Counted from the first letter of the stretch, positions 52,639-62,016 are shown. The stretch: 64,000 bases of DNA from Paraburkholderia dioscoreae (GCF_902459535.1 NZ_LR699554.1:3441045-3505044), one strand, 5' to 3'. Notes: a model not told the origin generated them from the letters alone. Numbers and translations: made by a program.

Positions 52639-53903
52639 CGGCGTTCCATCGGTTCATTCAGCAGCGTATCCGCGGCCTTCTGGCCGGAGCGGATCGCGCC
52701 TTCAATCGTCGCGGGCAGGCCGGTGGCCGTCCAGTCGCCCGCGAGCATCAGGTTTTTCCAGCGAGTGCGCGTGCCGGGCCGCAGCGTTTCCTGATCCGGC
52801 AGCGCGGCGAAGGTCGCGCGTTTTTCCACGACGACTTGCCACGCCGGCATCGGCGCGGCAGGCAAGTTGGCCGCCTGCGCCACTTCGGCCCAGACAGTGG
52901 CCGCGAGCGCTTCGTGCGGCGTGTCGAGCAGCAGCTCGGCGCCGTTCAAGGTCGCCGACAGGCGCCCGTCGAAAGCGAACAGCCATTCGGCCGTGCCGTT
53001 GAGCAGCCCGGTGACCGGTGGCAAACCAAACGGCGGATCGATCGCGAAATGCACGTTGACGCTCGCCGCGAAGCGCGTCGGTACGCGCACACCGGGCACG
53101 AGCGTTTGTGCGGTCTCCGGCGGCACCGCGAGAATCACGGCGTGACCCGCTTCGAGCACGATGCTTTCGCCGGCGAATTTCAGCGCCTGCACACGGCCGT
53201 TGTTGGCGGCAAATACGATTTCTTCCAGGCGCGAATCCAACCTGATCGCCGCGCCGCCATGCTGCAGCAGCCGCAACGCCGGATCCACGAACGCGCTGCC
53301 CAGACCGTTGCGCGCGACCAGTGGCCGGCACGCAAGGCCGCCGGCCATCACGGTCTGCCGCACGATGGCGCCCGTCAGTTCCGCCGACGCTTCACGTGGT
53401 TCGACGTTCAGCAGGGCGTGAAATAGCGGCCGCAGCAGGCGGTCCCACAACGGACCGGTGCAGCGCATGGTCTGCGCGACGCTGCGCCCGGGTTTGGCGA
53501 ACAGCAGCGGCACGAGCGCCAGATAGTCGCCCGGCCCGGTGTTCGGCACGCGCGCGTTCGGATCGAAGACCCACCAGGGCAGGCGTCCCGGCGACAGGCG
53601 CACGGTCCAGCGCGAGCGCGTGGCGAGATCCACGAACGGATATTCGGGCTGCGCCGGCCCGGCCAGTTCGTCGGCGGCGCCGATCGCTCGCGTGTAGTTG
53701 AGCGTCGCGACATTGCCCGCGAGGACCATGTGATTGCCGCTGTCGAGCGTCGCGCCCAGCCTCGCGTCGTAATACGAACGGCAACGGCCGCCCGCCTGGG
53801 CAGCCGCTTCATGCAGCACGACGTGCGCGCCGCGCCGCTGCAACTGCACTGCGGCGGCCAGACCGGCAAGGCCTGCGCCGACCACATGTACGAGCTTTTG
53901 CAT
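52635..53903 (-). CDS. hpnE: hydroxysqualene dehydroxylase HpnE
   Basis: A 422-residue flavin amine oxidase/desaturase-type protein. VHVVGAGLAGLAAAVQL binds FAD, and the C-terminal MLAGDWTATGLPATIEGAIRSGQKAADTLL is the second FAD site. It reduces hydroxysqualene to squalene. The ATG at 53903 lies four bases after hpnD ends; the longer frame to 54095 lies inside hpnD. Confidence 0.92.
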   Translation of the reverse strand: MQKLVHVVGAGLAGLAAAVQLQRRGAHVVLHEAAAQAGGRCRSYYDARLGATLDSGNHMVLAGNVATLNYTRAIGAADELAGPAQPEYPFVDLATRSRWTVRLSPGRLPWWVFDPNARVPNTGPGDYLALVPLLFAKPGRSVAQTMRCTGPLWDRLLRPLFHALLNVEPREASAELTGAIVRQTVMAGGLACRPLVARNGLGSAFVDPALRLLQHGGAAIRLDSRLEEIVFAANNGRVQALKFAGESIVLEAGHAVILAVPPETAQTLVPGVRVPTRFAASVNVHFAIDPPFGLPPVTGLLNGTAEWLFAFDGRLSATLNGAELLLDTPHEALAATVWAEVAQAANLPAAPMPAWQVVVEKRATFAALPDQETLRPGTRTRWKNLMLAGDWTATGLPATIEGAIRSGQKAADTLLNEPMERR

Positions 53904-53907
53904 CAGC

Positions 53908-54756
53908 TCAGAAGAACGCGTAACGCGCGACGATCCAAAGCATGCGCAGCTTCGGCTTGCGGACCTTGGTGCGCGGAATGTCGAAGCCGCGCTCCAGCGT
54001 CCGTTCGAGCAGCACGCGGTACACGCCCGACATGATGCGCGGCGCCCGCACCTGGCTGCGCGGCTCGCGGTCCATGATCGCGTCGGACGCGGCAAAGTGT
54101 TGCCTGGCCCGCTCGGCGAGCGTGGCGCACACGCGCGGCAGCGACGGGTCGTCGGCGATCTGCGTGGGGCTCGTTACCGCAATGCCTTCGCGCGCCAGCA
54201 ATTCGTGCGGCAGATAGCAGCGGTTGATGCCGGCGTCTTCGTCGATATCGCGCAGGATGTTGGTGAGTTGCAGCGCGCGGCCCAAATGGTGCGCGAGCAG
54301 CCGGCCGGGTTCGTCCTGCATCCCGAATATCCTCACCGACAGACGGCCCGCCGCACTCGCGACGCGGTCGCAATAGAGGTCGAGCGTGGCTTCGTCGGGC
54401 GCGCAGATGTCGGCGGCGGCGTCCATCGCCATGCCGTCGATCATTGCGTGAAAATCTTCGCGTTGCAGATGAAACGTATGAATGTGCCGCGTCAGCGCGC
54501 GCAGCGACGTGCGCGGCGCGCCGGCGTAGCATGCGTCGATATCGGCACGCCAGCGCTCGAGCGCGGCGGCACGCTCGGCGCGCGGCATGTCGCTGTCGGC
54601 GATATCGTCGACGGCGCGGCAGAAAGCGTAGACCTGATACATCGCGTCGCGCTGCGCGGCCGGCAGAATGCGCATTGCGAGATAGAACGAGCTGCCGGAT
54701 GTGGCGGCAGCTGCGTCGATTTCTGTATCGCCCACGACAAGATTGGAAACAGCCAA
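53908..54756 (-). CDS. hpnD: presqualene diphosphate synthase HpnD
   Basis: A 282-residue squalene synthase-fold enzyme. FCRAVDDIADSDM is the first Asp-rich motif and LTNILRDIDEDAGINRCYLP the second. It condenses two farnesyl diphosphates to presqualene diphosphate. The best start is TTG at 54756, six bases after GGAG and matching family length (frame: Leu-Ala-Val-Ser-Asn-Leu-Val-Val-Gly-Asp). No ATG in the extended frame to 55014 is well placed. TATACT (54886-54881, minus strand) may be the -10 box of this operon. Confidence 0.9.
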   Translation of the reverse strand: MAVSNLVVGDTEIDAAAATSGSSFYLAMRILPAAQRDAMYQVYAFCRAVDDIADSDMPRAERAAALERWRADIDACYAGAPRTSLRALTRHIHTFHLQREDFHAMIDGMAMDAAADICAPDEATLDLYCDRVASAAGRLSVRIFGMQDEPGRLLAHHLGRALQLTNILRDIDEDAGINRCYLPHELLAREGIAVTSPTQIADDPSLPRVCATLAERARQHFAASDAIMDREPRSQVRAPRIMSGVYRVLLERTLERGFDIPRTKVRKPKLRMLWIVARYAFF

Positions 54757-55029
54757 GACGATCTCCGCTGGAGGCGCCCGCTGAAAGGCGTTCAAGAAGT
54801 TTGATGCCTGCCGCAAGGCAGGCGGCACGCGCGCGCGGACACGCGCGAAATACCCGGCTGGGAGGCCGGAAACGGCAAAAAGTATATCAATCTTTGTAAG
54901 ATGCCGCAGTTCCGCCAGCGAATACAGGGCCGGAAGCAGGCCCAAAGCCGACGAGGCGGCGCCCCTGGCGACATGCCGTACGGCGCACGCCGCGCCTCCC
55001 GCGAACCGGAACACCGCCGCCAGGCGGCC

Positions 55030-55968
55030 TCAGACGAACGCGACCGAACGGTTGCGACCTTGCCGCTTCGCGCTGTAGAGCGCGGCGTCGGCTTCATTGA
55101 TGAGCACGTCGTACGAAGGCACGCCGACACGGGCGCACGCGCCGCCGACGCTCGCCGTCACCGGCACGCTCGTGCCCTGCACTTCGACCGGCGTGTCGGC
55201 AATCGTGCAGCGGATCTTTTCCGCCACGCGCATCGCGTCGTCGAGCGGCGTGCACGGCAGCAGCAAGGCGAACTCCTCGCCGCCGAAGCGCCCGAAGGTG
55301 TCCTGCGCCCGCACCACCTCGGCGACGCGTTGCGCCATCACGCGCAGCACCGTGTCGCCGACGCCGTGGCCGAACTGGTCGTTGATCTTCTTGAAATGAT
55401 CGAGATCGAACAGCAGCATGGACATATGGCCGCCGTACCGCTGCCAGCGCGTGTATTCGTCGCGCAGGCGCGTTTCGAAGAAGCGACGGTTGGCGATCCC
55501 CGTCAGGCCGTCGCGGTCGGCATATTCCTGGAGCTTCGCGACCGCCTCTTCGCGTTCGCGCTGCACGATGCTCACGTGCGTCACGTCCGAAATGGTCACG
55601 CACACGGCCACCACTTCGCGCTCGCGCATGAGCGGCATGAACGTGCAGTCCTGCTGCATGAAGTCGACGCCGCCGGTTATGGGCCGGTCGTGATCGAACT
55701 TGAAGAGATACGGGCGCTGCTCCCACGAGCTGAACGCAAAGCTGCCGAGCTGAAAGACGCTTTCGATCTTGCGCGATAACCACACGCGCGGCAGTTCCGG
55801 AAAATGCGTGTACAGCGACCTGCCGACCACCTGTTCCGGCGACAGTCCACTGTGATCCTGCATGAAGCGATTCCACATGAGCACGTTCATGTCGCGATCC
55901 AGCACGAAAATGCCGAAACCGACACGTTCGACCACCAGATCGCTCAACGACTCCACGGGCACGTTCAT
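55030..55968 (-). CDS. PAS-GGDEF diguanylate cyclase
   Basis: A 312-residue protein. A PAS domain covers about residues 10-125 (VGFGIFVLDRDMNVLMWNRFMQDHSG, VVGRSLYTHFPELP) and a GGDEF domain about 150-312. The active site reads GGEEF (229-233), and RAQD five residues upstream is a product-inhibition I-site. DGLTGIANRRFFETRL is the domain start. It should make c-di-GMP in response to a PAS-sensed cue. Its ATG overlaps the CheC-like stop by four bases. Confidence 0.93.
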   Translation of the reverse strand: MNVPVESLSDLVVERVGFGIFVLDRDMNVLMWNRFMQDHSGLSPEQVVGRSLYTHFPELPRVWLSRKIESVFQLGSFAFSSWEQRPYLFKFDHDRPITGGVDFMQQDCTFMPLMREREVVAVCVTISDVTHVSIVQREREEAVAKLQEYADRDGLTGIANRRFFETRLRDEYTRWQRYGGHMSMLLFDLDHFKKINDQFGHGVGDTVLRVMAQRVAEVVRAQDTFGRFGGEEFALLLPCTPLDDAMRVAEKIRCTIADTPVEVQGTSVPVTASVGGACARVGVPSYDVLINEADAALYSAKRQGRNRSVAFV

Positions 55969-56588
55969 AAGCTCGACAACAGCGCGTCGAGCGCTCCGTT
56001 CATGTGGCGAATCGATTCTTCGGCCATCAGCATCACGAGGTGGGCGCGGAAACTCTGATCCTCGAGCGCGAAATTCACTTCGACCAGCAGGGCGACTTCC
56101 CATTGCAGCACGCCGGGCTGGAAGACCGCGTCGAGCGTCATGGCTTCGCCGAGCAGGCCCGGCGCGGAGAAGATCGGCGTGCGGCCGAGCTGATCGAGAA
56201 TGCACGATACGCACGCGCCCGTCAGCACATTCGCGACGTCGAACACCAGTTCCTTCTGGCTCACCGTCTCGTAAGTCGAGCGCGAATACGGATCGCTGAC
56301 CAGCGAACACAGTTGCTCGATGCTGTCGCTGCGGCAGATCACCAGCGCTTCGCCCTTGATGTCGGAGCGAAAGCCCTGGCGCACCGCGCTCACGGTGTCC
56401 TCGATCCCGGTCATCTCGCGCAGCGCCTGCGCCGCCTCGCTGACCGCCACCACTTTCACGCGCGGCACCGACAATTCGATGAACGCATCGAGCAGCCGCG
56501 CAAGACGTGTCGCGGCTTGGCCCATCGCCAGATTGGCGACCTCTTGCAGCGCGTCGCGCTGATCTTCGGTGAGGACTGGCTCAGACAT
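55965..56588 (-). CDS. CheC-like chemotaxis phosphatase-family protein
   Basis: A 207-residue CheC/CheX-type protein. LQEVANLAMGQAATRLARLLDAFIELSVP matches the E-x2-N-x22-P phosphatase motif. The second repeat has DVANVLTGACVSCILDQLGRTPIFSAP, where the Glu is Asp. CheC removes phosphate from CheY-P. Overlap with a receiver gene upstream and a cyclase gene downstream suggests control of that receiver, not of a flagellar motor. Confidence 0.85.
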   Translation of the reverse strand: MSEPVLTEDQRDALQEVANLAMGQAATRLARLLDAFIELSVPRVKVVAVSEAAQALREMTGIEDTVSAVRQGFRSDIKGEALVICRSDSIEQLCSLVSDPYSRSTYETVSQKELVFDVANVLTGACVSCILDQLGRTPIFSAPGLLGEAMTLDAVFQPGVLQWEVALLVEVNFALEDQSFRAHLVMLMAEESIRHMNGALDALLSSL

Positions 56589-56949
56589 ACAACCCGTACT
56601 CCTTGAGGATGGGTAGTACCGCCTCGGGCGTCACGGGCTTGGCGATGAACGCGGCCGCGCCGAGCGAGCGCACGCGCTGCTGGGCCATCGGCTGAACATC
56701 GGCGGAGACGACGATGACGAAGGTGTTCAGATCCTCGTGCTGCAAAGCTTCCAGCACCTGATAGCCGGTCATGTCCGGCATGGTCAGGTCGAGGAACATC
56801 ACCGACGCTTTGCCTTCACGATACAGAGCGAGCGCTTCGCGCCCGTTGGATGCGTAAGACACGTCGACCTCCCACTCCGGCGGCAATGCCTTGGTGAGCA
56901 CTTTGCGGGCAAGCAATGAATCATCGGCGATCACAATAGGCAAAGGCAT
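56581..56949 (-). CDS. single-domain response regulator (CheY-like)
   Basis: A 122-residue receiver. Acidic pair Asp9-Asp10, phospho-acceptor Asp54 (MFLDLTMPDMTG), Ser82 and Lys104 (FIAKPVTPE) are all present. It has no output domain and must act by contact. The CheC-like gene begins inside its last codons (8-base overlap). The ATG at 56949 gives the normal receiver length. Confidence 0.9.
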   Translation of the reverse strand: MPLPIVIADDSLLARKVLTKALPPEWEVDVSYASNGREALALYREGKASVMFLDLTMPDMTGYQVLEALQHEDLNTFVIVVSADVQPMAQQRVRSLGAAAFIAKPVTPEAVLPILKEYGLYV

Positions 56950-57663
56950 GGGCGGGTCGGAAAGCAGAATTAGCTCTTTCGCGTTAACGGCGAAGCGAGG
57001 TGAGTTCTTTAGCGCGACGTCTGTCGACCAGCGACAAAGTGCGCTGAAGCTTGCGGAAATGCGGGTTGCGGACGAACAGGCAGCGCGCGCGGCGAGGCGC
57101 GATAGACGGAACCGGTGGGCACGCATGAAAGCGTACGCGCACGGTGGACGACGGCTATGACCGGCATGTTCGAAGCCTACCCCGTAGATGAATCTGCGCG
57201 GCCATCGTGGATCGGGCTGGTCTTTACCGCGCGCGTGATTCCGCGAACGCCTTCCGTCACGCGTGGTACGCGTGATGCGGCTGGGTGCCCCGCGGCAGAC
57301 GCGTCCGAACATGGCGGACGCATTTTTATCGTGGCGCTGATTTTCGAAGTAAAACGACGGAAAAGCAACTCGCCAATTTCACTTTCATTAACGAGATTTT
57401 CTGTTAATTCGCTATTTTCAGAAAAATATCTGTAGATTCTTACGGCGGAATTTCGTTTTTATACTTTTGTGTACGTTTGCGCTTCCTGTTTCGTCGCTGT
57501 TTCAAAAAAACAGCCGATCTGGATACGTTTCGACGGCCGTTGGACAGCGACTCTAATGTGCGCTGTTAGCCACGGTAACTTCTACCGCCGCGCCGTGTCT
57601 ATGCTTCTCGTATGATGCTGAATCCCGGCCTCTGCATTCCGAAAGACCTTCGTAAAATCGACA
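56950..57663. promoter_or_regulatory. long divergent intergenic region with A/T-rich core
   Basis: 714 bases between the receiver operon and the hybrid kinase. No supported gene. Positions 57340-57480 are markedly A/T-rich relative to the rest of the window and probably hold promoters. A small hairpin (GCTGTTT / AAACAGC, 57496-57514) lies downstream. Confidence 0.45.
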
Positions 57664-59943
57664 ATGACACCAGACCGGTCCGCCCCGCCATCCGCGAGCC
57701 GCCTTTCCGCTGGCCGGCAGGATGGGGCGTTGTTCCCCGCCGTGCCCGAACAGAATTTCCAGGTGCGGCGTATCACACTGATCGCGCTGCTGATCGCGGC
57801 GATTGTCCTGCCCTGCCTGTATGTCGCCGCAATGGCAATCAGCGATCTGCGCATGCGCGAGGCGGACGCGACCGATATGACGCTGCGCACGGTGCGGGTC
57901 GCGGAAGAACACGCGCTGAAAGTGTTCGACATGAATGAGACGCTCGACGCGCGCATCGTCGATCTGACCGACGGTCTGGACGACAATGGCATCCGGGCGC
58001 GCGAAGCCGCGATCCACGAGAAGCTGCGTGTGATGGGCGGCGGCTATCCGCAGGTGGCAGCCGTGTCGATCTTCGGGCGCGATGGCACCTTGCTCGCCAG
58101 CAGCCGCTACTTTCCGTCGCCGGCCGTCTCGATCGGCGAGCGCGACGATTTCACCGGCGTTCGCGACGGCAAGAGCCTTGAGCATGTGTCGAAGGTCATC
58201 ACCGGCCATGTCGCCGGCGAACAGGTGTTCAACATGGGCGTCGAACGGACTGGCACCGACGGCTCGTTCGCCGGCGTGGTTTCCGTCGCGCTGCGGCCGA
58301 GCTATTTCGACGCGTTCTACCGCGAATTGCTCGGCGGCAACGGCACGCCGATGACCATGAGCCTCGTGCGCGTGGACGGCTCGATCCTCGCTCACTATCC
58401 GCGCACGCCGCACGAACCCACCGCGATGGCGCAGCACACACCGTTCGCCGAAGCCCTCGCGCAAGGGCGGCGGGCGGGCGTCGTGCGCATGCATTCGAAC
58501 GTCGACGGCGAAAATCTGATTCTGGCGTTCCGCCACGTCGGTTCGTATCCCGTGTACGTGGTGTGCGGCTATCGCGCCTCGGCGATCTGGGCCGCGTGGT
58601 ACAGGCATCTCGGCGTACTGATCCTGTCGATGTTCACGCCGTCCGTCGTGCTGTGGTGCGTGATCTGGCTATCGCTGCGCCGGCTTGGCGCCGAAGAGGA
58701 AGCGTGGGAGCGCTGGCAGGCCGAAGCGTCCATGCGCCGCTCGATCGAGTCGGCATATCGTCAGTCGCGCAAGATGGAAGCGCTGGGCACCCTGGTCGGC
58801 AGCGTCGCGCACGATTTCAACAACCTGCTGATGATCCTCTCGGCCAACTTGCAGATCGCACGGCGGCGCGGCGCAACCGGACTCGACCGCGAATTGTCGG
58901 CAATGGAACGGGCGCTCAAGAGCGGCCAGTCGCTCACCCGACAGTTACTCGGCGTAGCGCGCAAGCAGCCGTTGCGCAACGAGACGCTGTCGCTCGAGCG
59001 CTGGCTGCCAGCGTGCCGCGAGTTGCTGCGCGCGTCGCTCGGCGCGAAGGTGTCGCTGGTCACCGATCTCGGCGTCGAGATCTGGCCGATACACGTCGAC
59101 GTCGCGGAACTGGAGTTGGCGCTCATCAACGTGGCCGTGAACGCACGCGACGCCATGCCGAACGGCGGGCGTTTCACGGTGCGAGCCACCAATATCCATT
59201 TCCGGCCCGCAGACGGTTTTCCGCTGACGGGCGACTTCGTGCAGTTATCGCTCGAAGATACCGGCGTGGGCATGGCGCCTGAGGTGCTCGCGCGGGCCTT
59301 CGAGCCGCTTTTCACGACCAAGCCGAAAGGCATGGGCACGGGCCTCGGCTTGCCGCAGGTTTTCGCGTTCTGCGAGCGCTCCGGGGGTCTCGCCGCGATC
59401 GACAGTGCGGTCGGCGCCGGGACTTCGGTGCGTCTCTATCTGCCGCGTGCCGCAGCTGAACCAGCCGCCGACGGACCGCCCGAAGCGGGCGCGGAGGAAA
59501 GCGGCACACCTCCCGGCCTGCGCATTCTGCTGGTCGAAGACAATAGCGAAGTGGCCGCGGGGACTGAAGCCCTGCTACAGATGATGGGCCATCAGGTCAC
59601 GTGCGTCTTCAACGCCGACACCGCACTGCGTCTCTTCGACGACGCCCGCGCGCGGCAAGCGCGCACCGGCGAACCGCTGCCGTTCGATCTGGTGTTATCC
59701 GACATCCATATGCCCGGCACCATGAATGGCATCGATCTGGCCGAGGCGGTCCTCGCATTCGACACCCGGCTACCGGTCATTCTGGTCACCGGCTACGCGG
59801 AGGAGCTTGATCGGGCCCGCCACGTCAACGTACGGGTGCTTTCCAAGCCTTTCGATATTGGTTTGCTGGAAAAACTCCTGCAAGCGATCCAACACGATCT
59901 GACGCAGACCGGCGCCGACCCGGCGCCGCATCCGGCGGAATAG
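57664..59943 (+). CDS. hybrid sensor histidine kinase with C-terminal receiver
   Basis: A 759-residue membrane sensor. One membrane helix lies near residues 36-58 and another near 315-340, enclosing a periplasmic Cache-like sensor. His383 in SVAHDFNNLL is the phosphate acceptor; NVAVNARDAMPNGG and GMGTGLGLPQ form the ATPase site. A receiver with Asp680 (LVLSDIHMPGTMNG) ends the protein. It faces the receiver-CheC-GGDEF operon and is a candidate phosphodonor for it. The ATG is the first good one, but an alternative start cannot be ruled out. Confidence 0.9.
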   Translation: MTPDRSAPPSASRLSAGRQDGALFPAVPEQNFQVRRITLIALLIAAIVLPCLYVAAMAISDLRMREADATDMTLRTVRVAEEHALKVFDMNETLDARIVDLTDGLDDNGIRAREAAIHEKLRVMGGGYPQVAAVSIFGRDGTLLASSRYFPSPAVSIGERDDFTGVRDGKSLEHVSKVITGHVAGEQVFNMGVERTGTDGSFAGVVSVALRPSYFDAFYRELLGGNGTPMTMSLVRVDGSILAHYPRTPHEPTAMAQHTPFAEALAQGRRAGVVRMHSNVDGENLILAFRHVGSYPVYVVCGYRASAIWAAWYRHLGVLILSMFTPSVVLWCVIWLSLRRLGAEEEAWERWQAEASMRRSIESAYRQSRKMEALGTLVGSVAHDFNNLLMILSANLQIARRRGATGLDRELSAMERALKSGQSLTRQLLGVARKQPLRNETLSLERWLPACRELLRASLGAKVSLVTDLGVEIWPIHVDVAELELALINVAVNARDAMPNGGRFTVRATNIHFRPADGFPLTGDFVQLSLEDTGVGMAPEVLARAFEPLFTTKPKGMGTGLGLPQVFAFCERSGGLAAIDSAVGAGTSVRLYLPRAAAEPAADGPPEAGAEESGTPPGLRILLVEDNSEVAAGTEALLQMMGHQVTCVFNADTALRLFDDARARQARTGEPLPFDLVLSDIHMPGTMNGIDLAEAVLAFDTRLPVILVTGYAEELDRARHVNVRVLSKPFDIGLLEKLLQAIQHDLTQTGADPAPHPAE

Positions 59944-59996
59944 CGCCCACCGCGGGCGTCTGGCCAGGTCTGCATTACCCACGCTTGTAAAAGCGC

Positions 59997-60030
59997 GGCG
60001 GCGGCATGTCGCGTTAATTGCGCCGCCGCC
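59997..60030 (+). terminator. GC-rich hairpin after the hybrid kinase
   Basis: GGCGGCGGC (59997-60005) pairs with GCCGCCGCC (60022-60030) around a 16-base loop. There is no T tract. The rest of 59944-60162 contains no gene. Confidence 0.45.
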
Positions 60031-60162
60031 CTCGCGCGGATAGGCGCCAGCGGGCGCGCAGCCCGTGGCATGGGCCCGGCACGATCGTTGCGGCATAACG
60101 AGGCAAGGAGAGCGGCGCGTTTGCGCGTCGTCCGTTCCGCCTAAATACGTCGGGAGACAGCC

Positions 60163-61161
60163 ATGCAACACACCGTGATTGGTTTATTCGACACCTTTTC
60201 CCAAGCTGAAGCCGCCCGCGACGCCCTTGTACAAACCGGTTTCTCACGCGAAACGATCGAGTTGCAGGCGAATCCGGAACCGTCTGTGGGCTCTGCGACC
60301 GACGAAGTCGCGGGTTCGGGTGTGCTGGCAAATATCGAGCGCTTTCTCTCGGGCCTGTTCACAAGCGGGCAGCGCGCGCCGGACACAGCGCGCTACGCCG
60401 AGGCCGTACGCCGCGGCGCTGTGCTCGTGTGCGTCAACGCGGCAAGCGAAGCCCATGCGGACCTGGCTCGTAATACCTTCACGAGACTGGGCGCGGCCGA
60501 CATTGGCGAACGCGCGCCCGATTGGGACACGCAGACAGAGGCCGGGCGCGAGCATTCTGTCCTCGACGAACTCGGCATCGGCGCAGTGACGCCGGGCACG
60601 CCGCGTGCAGCGAACATGTCGACGCCTGCCGCCCGATCCGGCACGACGGCCGATCCGCTATACACCGTGCCGCCGGGCAGCACAGATGCGGAGCCGTTCG
60701 TGCCGCCGCCAGTTGGGGAGCGGCCGGTGGTCGATCGGGTCAACGAACCCGTGACGGATCCATTGGTCGGCGACGCGGGAAGAAGCGCGGTCGCCGCAGG
60801 CTCGATGCCGGGTTCCGGCGCGGTCATGCGACCGTCCGAAGTCGTCTCCGCAGCGGGTCAGCCAACCGCGGGTTTAGGCGGCCAGATGCCGAACGAATAT
60901 TTGGAGTATGAGGAAGACTTCCGCGCGCACTACGACGAGCAATACGCGGCAGAAAACGAACGTTACGAAGACTACGTTCCGGCCTATCGCTATGGCGCGG
61001 AGATCGGCAAGGACGAGCGTTACCGTGACCAGCCTTGGGACGACGTCGAACCGGAGGCGCGGCGCCATTGGGAAACGACGTCGCCGGACAGCACGTGGGA
61101 GCGGTTCAAACTGGCCGTGCGGCACGGCTGGGAGCGCGTAACAGGGCACCACCACGTGTGA
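60163..61161 (+). CDS. stress-type protein with YflT-like N-terminal domain
   Basis: A 332-residue soluble protein. Residues 1-120 (MQHTVIGLFDTFSQAEAARDALVQTGFSRETIELQAN... ) resemble the general-stress 17M/YflT domain. A Pro/Gly/Ala-rich linker follows (about 135-245), then an acidic, Tyr-rich tail (YLEYEEDFRAHYDEQYAAENERYEDYVPAYRYG) and a final WERFKLAVRHGWERVTGHH. It stands alone. It may be a stress-induced structural protein; function unknown. Confidence 0.75.
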   Translation: MQHTVIGLFDTFSQAEAARDALVQTGFSRETIELQANPEPSVGSATDEVAGSGVLANIERFLSGLFTSGQRAPDTARYAEAVRRGAVLVCVNAASEAHADLARNTFTRLGAADIGERAPDWDTQTEAGREHSVLDELGIGAVTPGTPRAANMSTPAARSGTTADPLYTVPPGSTDAEPFVPPPVGERPVVDRVNEPVTDPLVGDAGRSAVAAGSMPGSGAVMRPSEVVSAAGQPTAGLGGQMPNEYLEYEEDFRAHYDEQYAAENERYEDYVPAYRYGAEIGKDERYRDQPWDDVEPEARRHWETTSPDSTWERFKLAVRHGWERVTGHHHV

Positions 61162-61175
61162 ATGCGATCGCGGAC

Positions 61176-61213
61176 GCAGCGGCAATGCCGTTCGATGACG
61201 GTACTGCCGCTGC
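61176..61213. terminator. hairpin between convergent genes
   Basis: GCAGCGGCA (61176-61184) pairs with TGCCGCTGC (61205-61213) with a smaller inner stem. It lies between the stress-type gene and the convergent FMN reductase gene. Confidence 0.6.
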
Positions 61214-61255
61214 ATTCACTCTGAGCCGATCGCTCCCATTACCACCGTGACCGCT

Positions 61256-61810
61256 TCAGGAGGCGGCCTGCCGCTTGACCCACGCGACGTAACGATCGAC
61301 GAAAGTTTGCAGGAATTTGCGCGTGCCGTCGTTCAGGATCTCGCCCTTGTCGTTGATGACTGCGGGATCGTGCTTGATGAACACCTCGGGTTGACCGAGT
61401 GTTGCGACGTCCAGGTATGCCAGCACATTGCGCAAGTGCTGTTGCGCCAAGGCCGAGCCGGTCGCACCGACCGACGTGCCGATCACGGCGCCCGGTTTGT
61501 TGCCCCAGGAGTTCGTGCCCCACGGGCGCGAACCCCAGTCGAGTGCGTTTTTCAACACCCCGGGTATGGAGCGGTTGTATTCGGGCGTGACGAATAGCAG
61601 GCCGTCGGCGGCTTCGAGGCGCTGCTTCAGCTGCTTGCCGGCTTCCGGGTAATCGGCGTCATAGTCCTGGCTGTAGAGGGGTAACGAACCGATGTCGATG
61701 AATTCGAATGTGAAGTCGGGTGGAGCGAGCGATATCACAGCTTGCGCCAACTGCCGGTTGAACGACTCGCGGCGCAGGCTGCCGACGACGACCGCAATGT
61801 GATAGGCCAT
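61256..61810 (-). CDS. NADPH-dependent FMN reductase
   Basis: A 184-residue flavodoxin-like reductase. VVVGSLRRESFNRQLA binds the FMN phosphate and LLFVTPEYNRSIPGVLKNALDWGSRPWG is the second FMN-binding loop, as in ChrR/YieF-type quinone or chromate reductases. It should reduce quinones or small oxidants with NAD(P)H. The ATG at 61810 fits; the longer frame to 61972 runs into the DnaA-box region. Confidence 0.92.
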   Translation of the reverse strand: MAYHIAVVVGSLRRESFNRQLAQAVISLAPPDFTFEFIDIGSLPLYSQDYDADYPEAGKQLKQRLEAADGLLFVTPEYNRSIPGVLKNALDWGSRPWGTNSWGNKPGAVIGTSVGATGSALAQQHLRNVLAYLDVATLGQPEVFIKHDPAVINDKGEILNDGTRKFLQTFVDRYVAWVKRQAAS

Positions 61811-61955
61811 GATTCGCTTCCTTGTGGTGTGGCGCCCGGGAGCGCAAAAAGGGTACGCGTTGTCCATCATAGGCAAAAGCTGGGTGGGCCGCGACGGCGG
61901 ACGGCAAAAAGGCAGGTGTTGGATTATTGGGGACCATACGACGGCCGTCGTTGGC

Positions 61956-62016
61956 GGTGGATAACCCCGCATCGTGGAAAGTTATCCACAGATTCACTGA
62001 ATAACCTTGTGGATAA
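61956..62016. promoter_or_regulatory. cluster of three DnaA boxes
   Basis: TTATCCACA at 61982-61990 and its reverse complement TGTGGATAA at 62008-62016 are both perfect 9-base DnaA boxes. GGTGGATAA at 61956-61964 matches 8 of 9. The three sites lie within 61 bases of an intergenic region. No dnaA, dnaN, rep or par genes are near. Confidence 0.65.

Noticed and set aside
61956..62016. Chromosomal or plasmid replication origin
   Set aside because: There is no dnaA/dnaN, rep, parAB or repeat array nearby. Three DnaA boxes alone are not enough.
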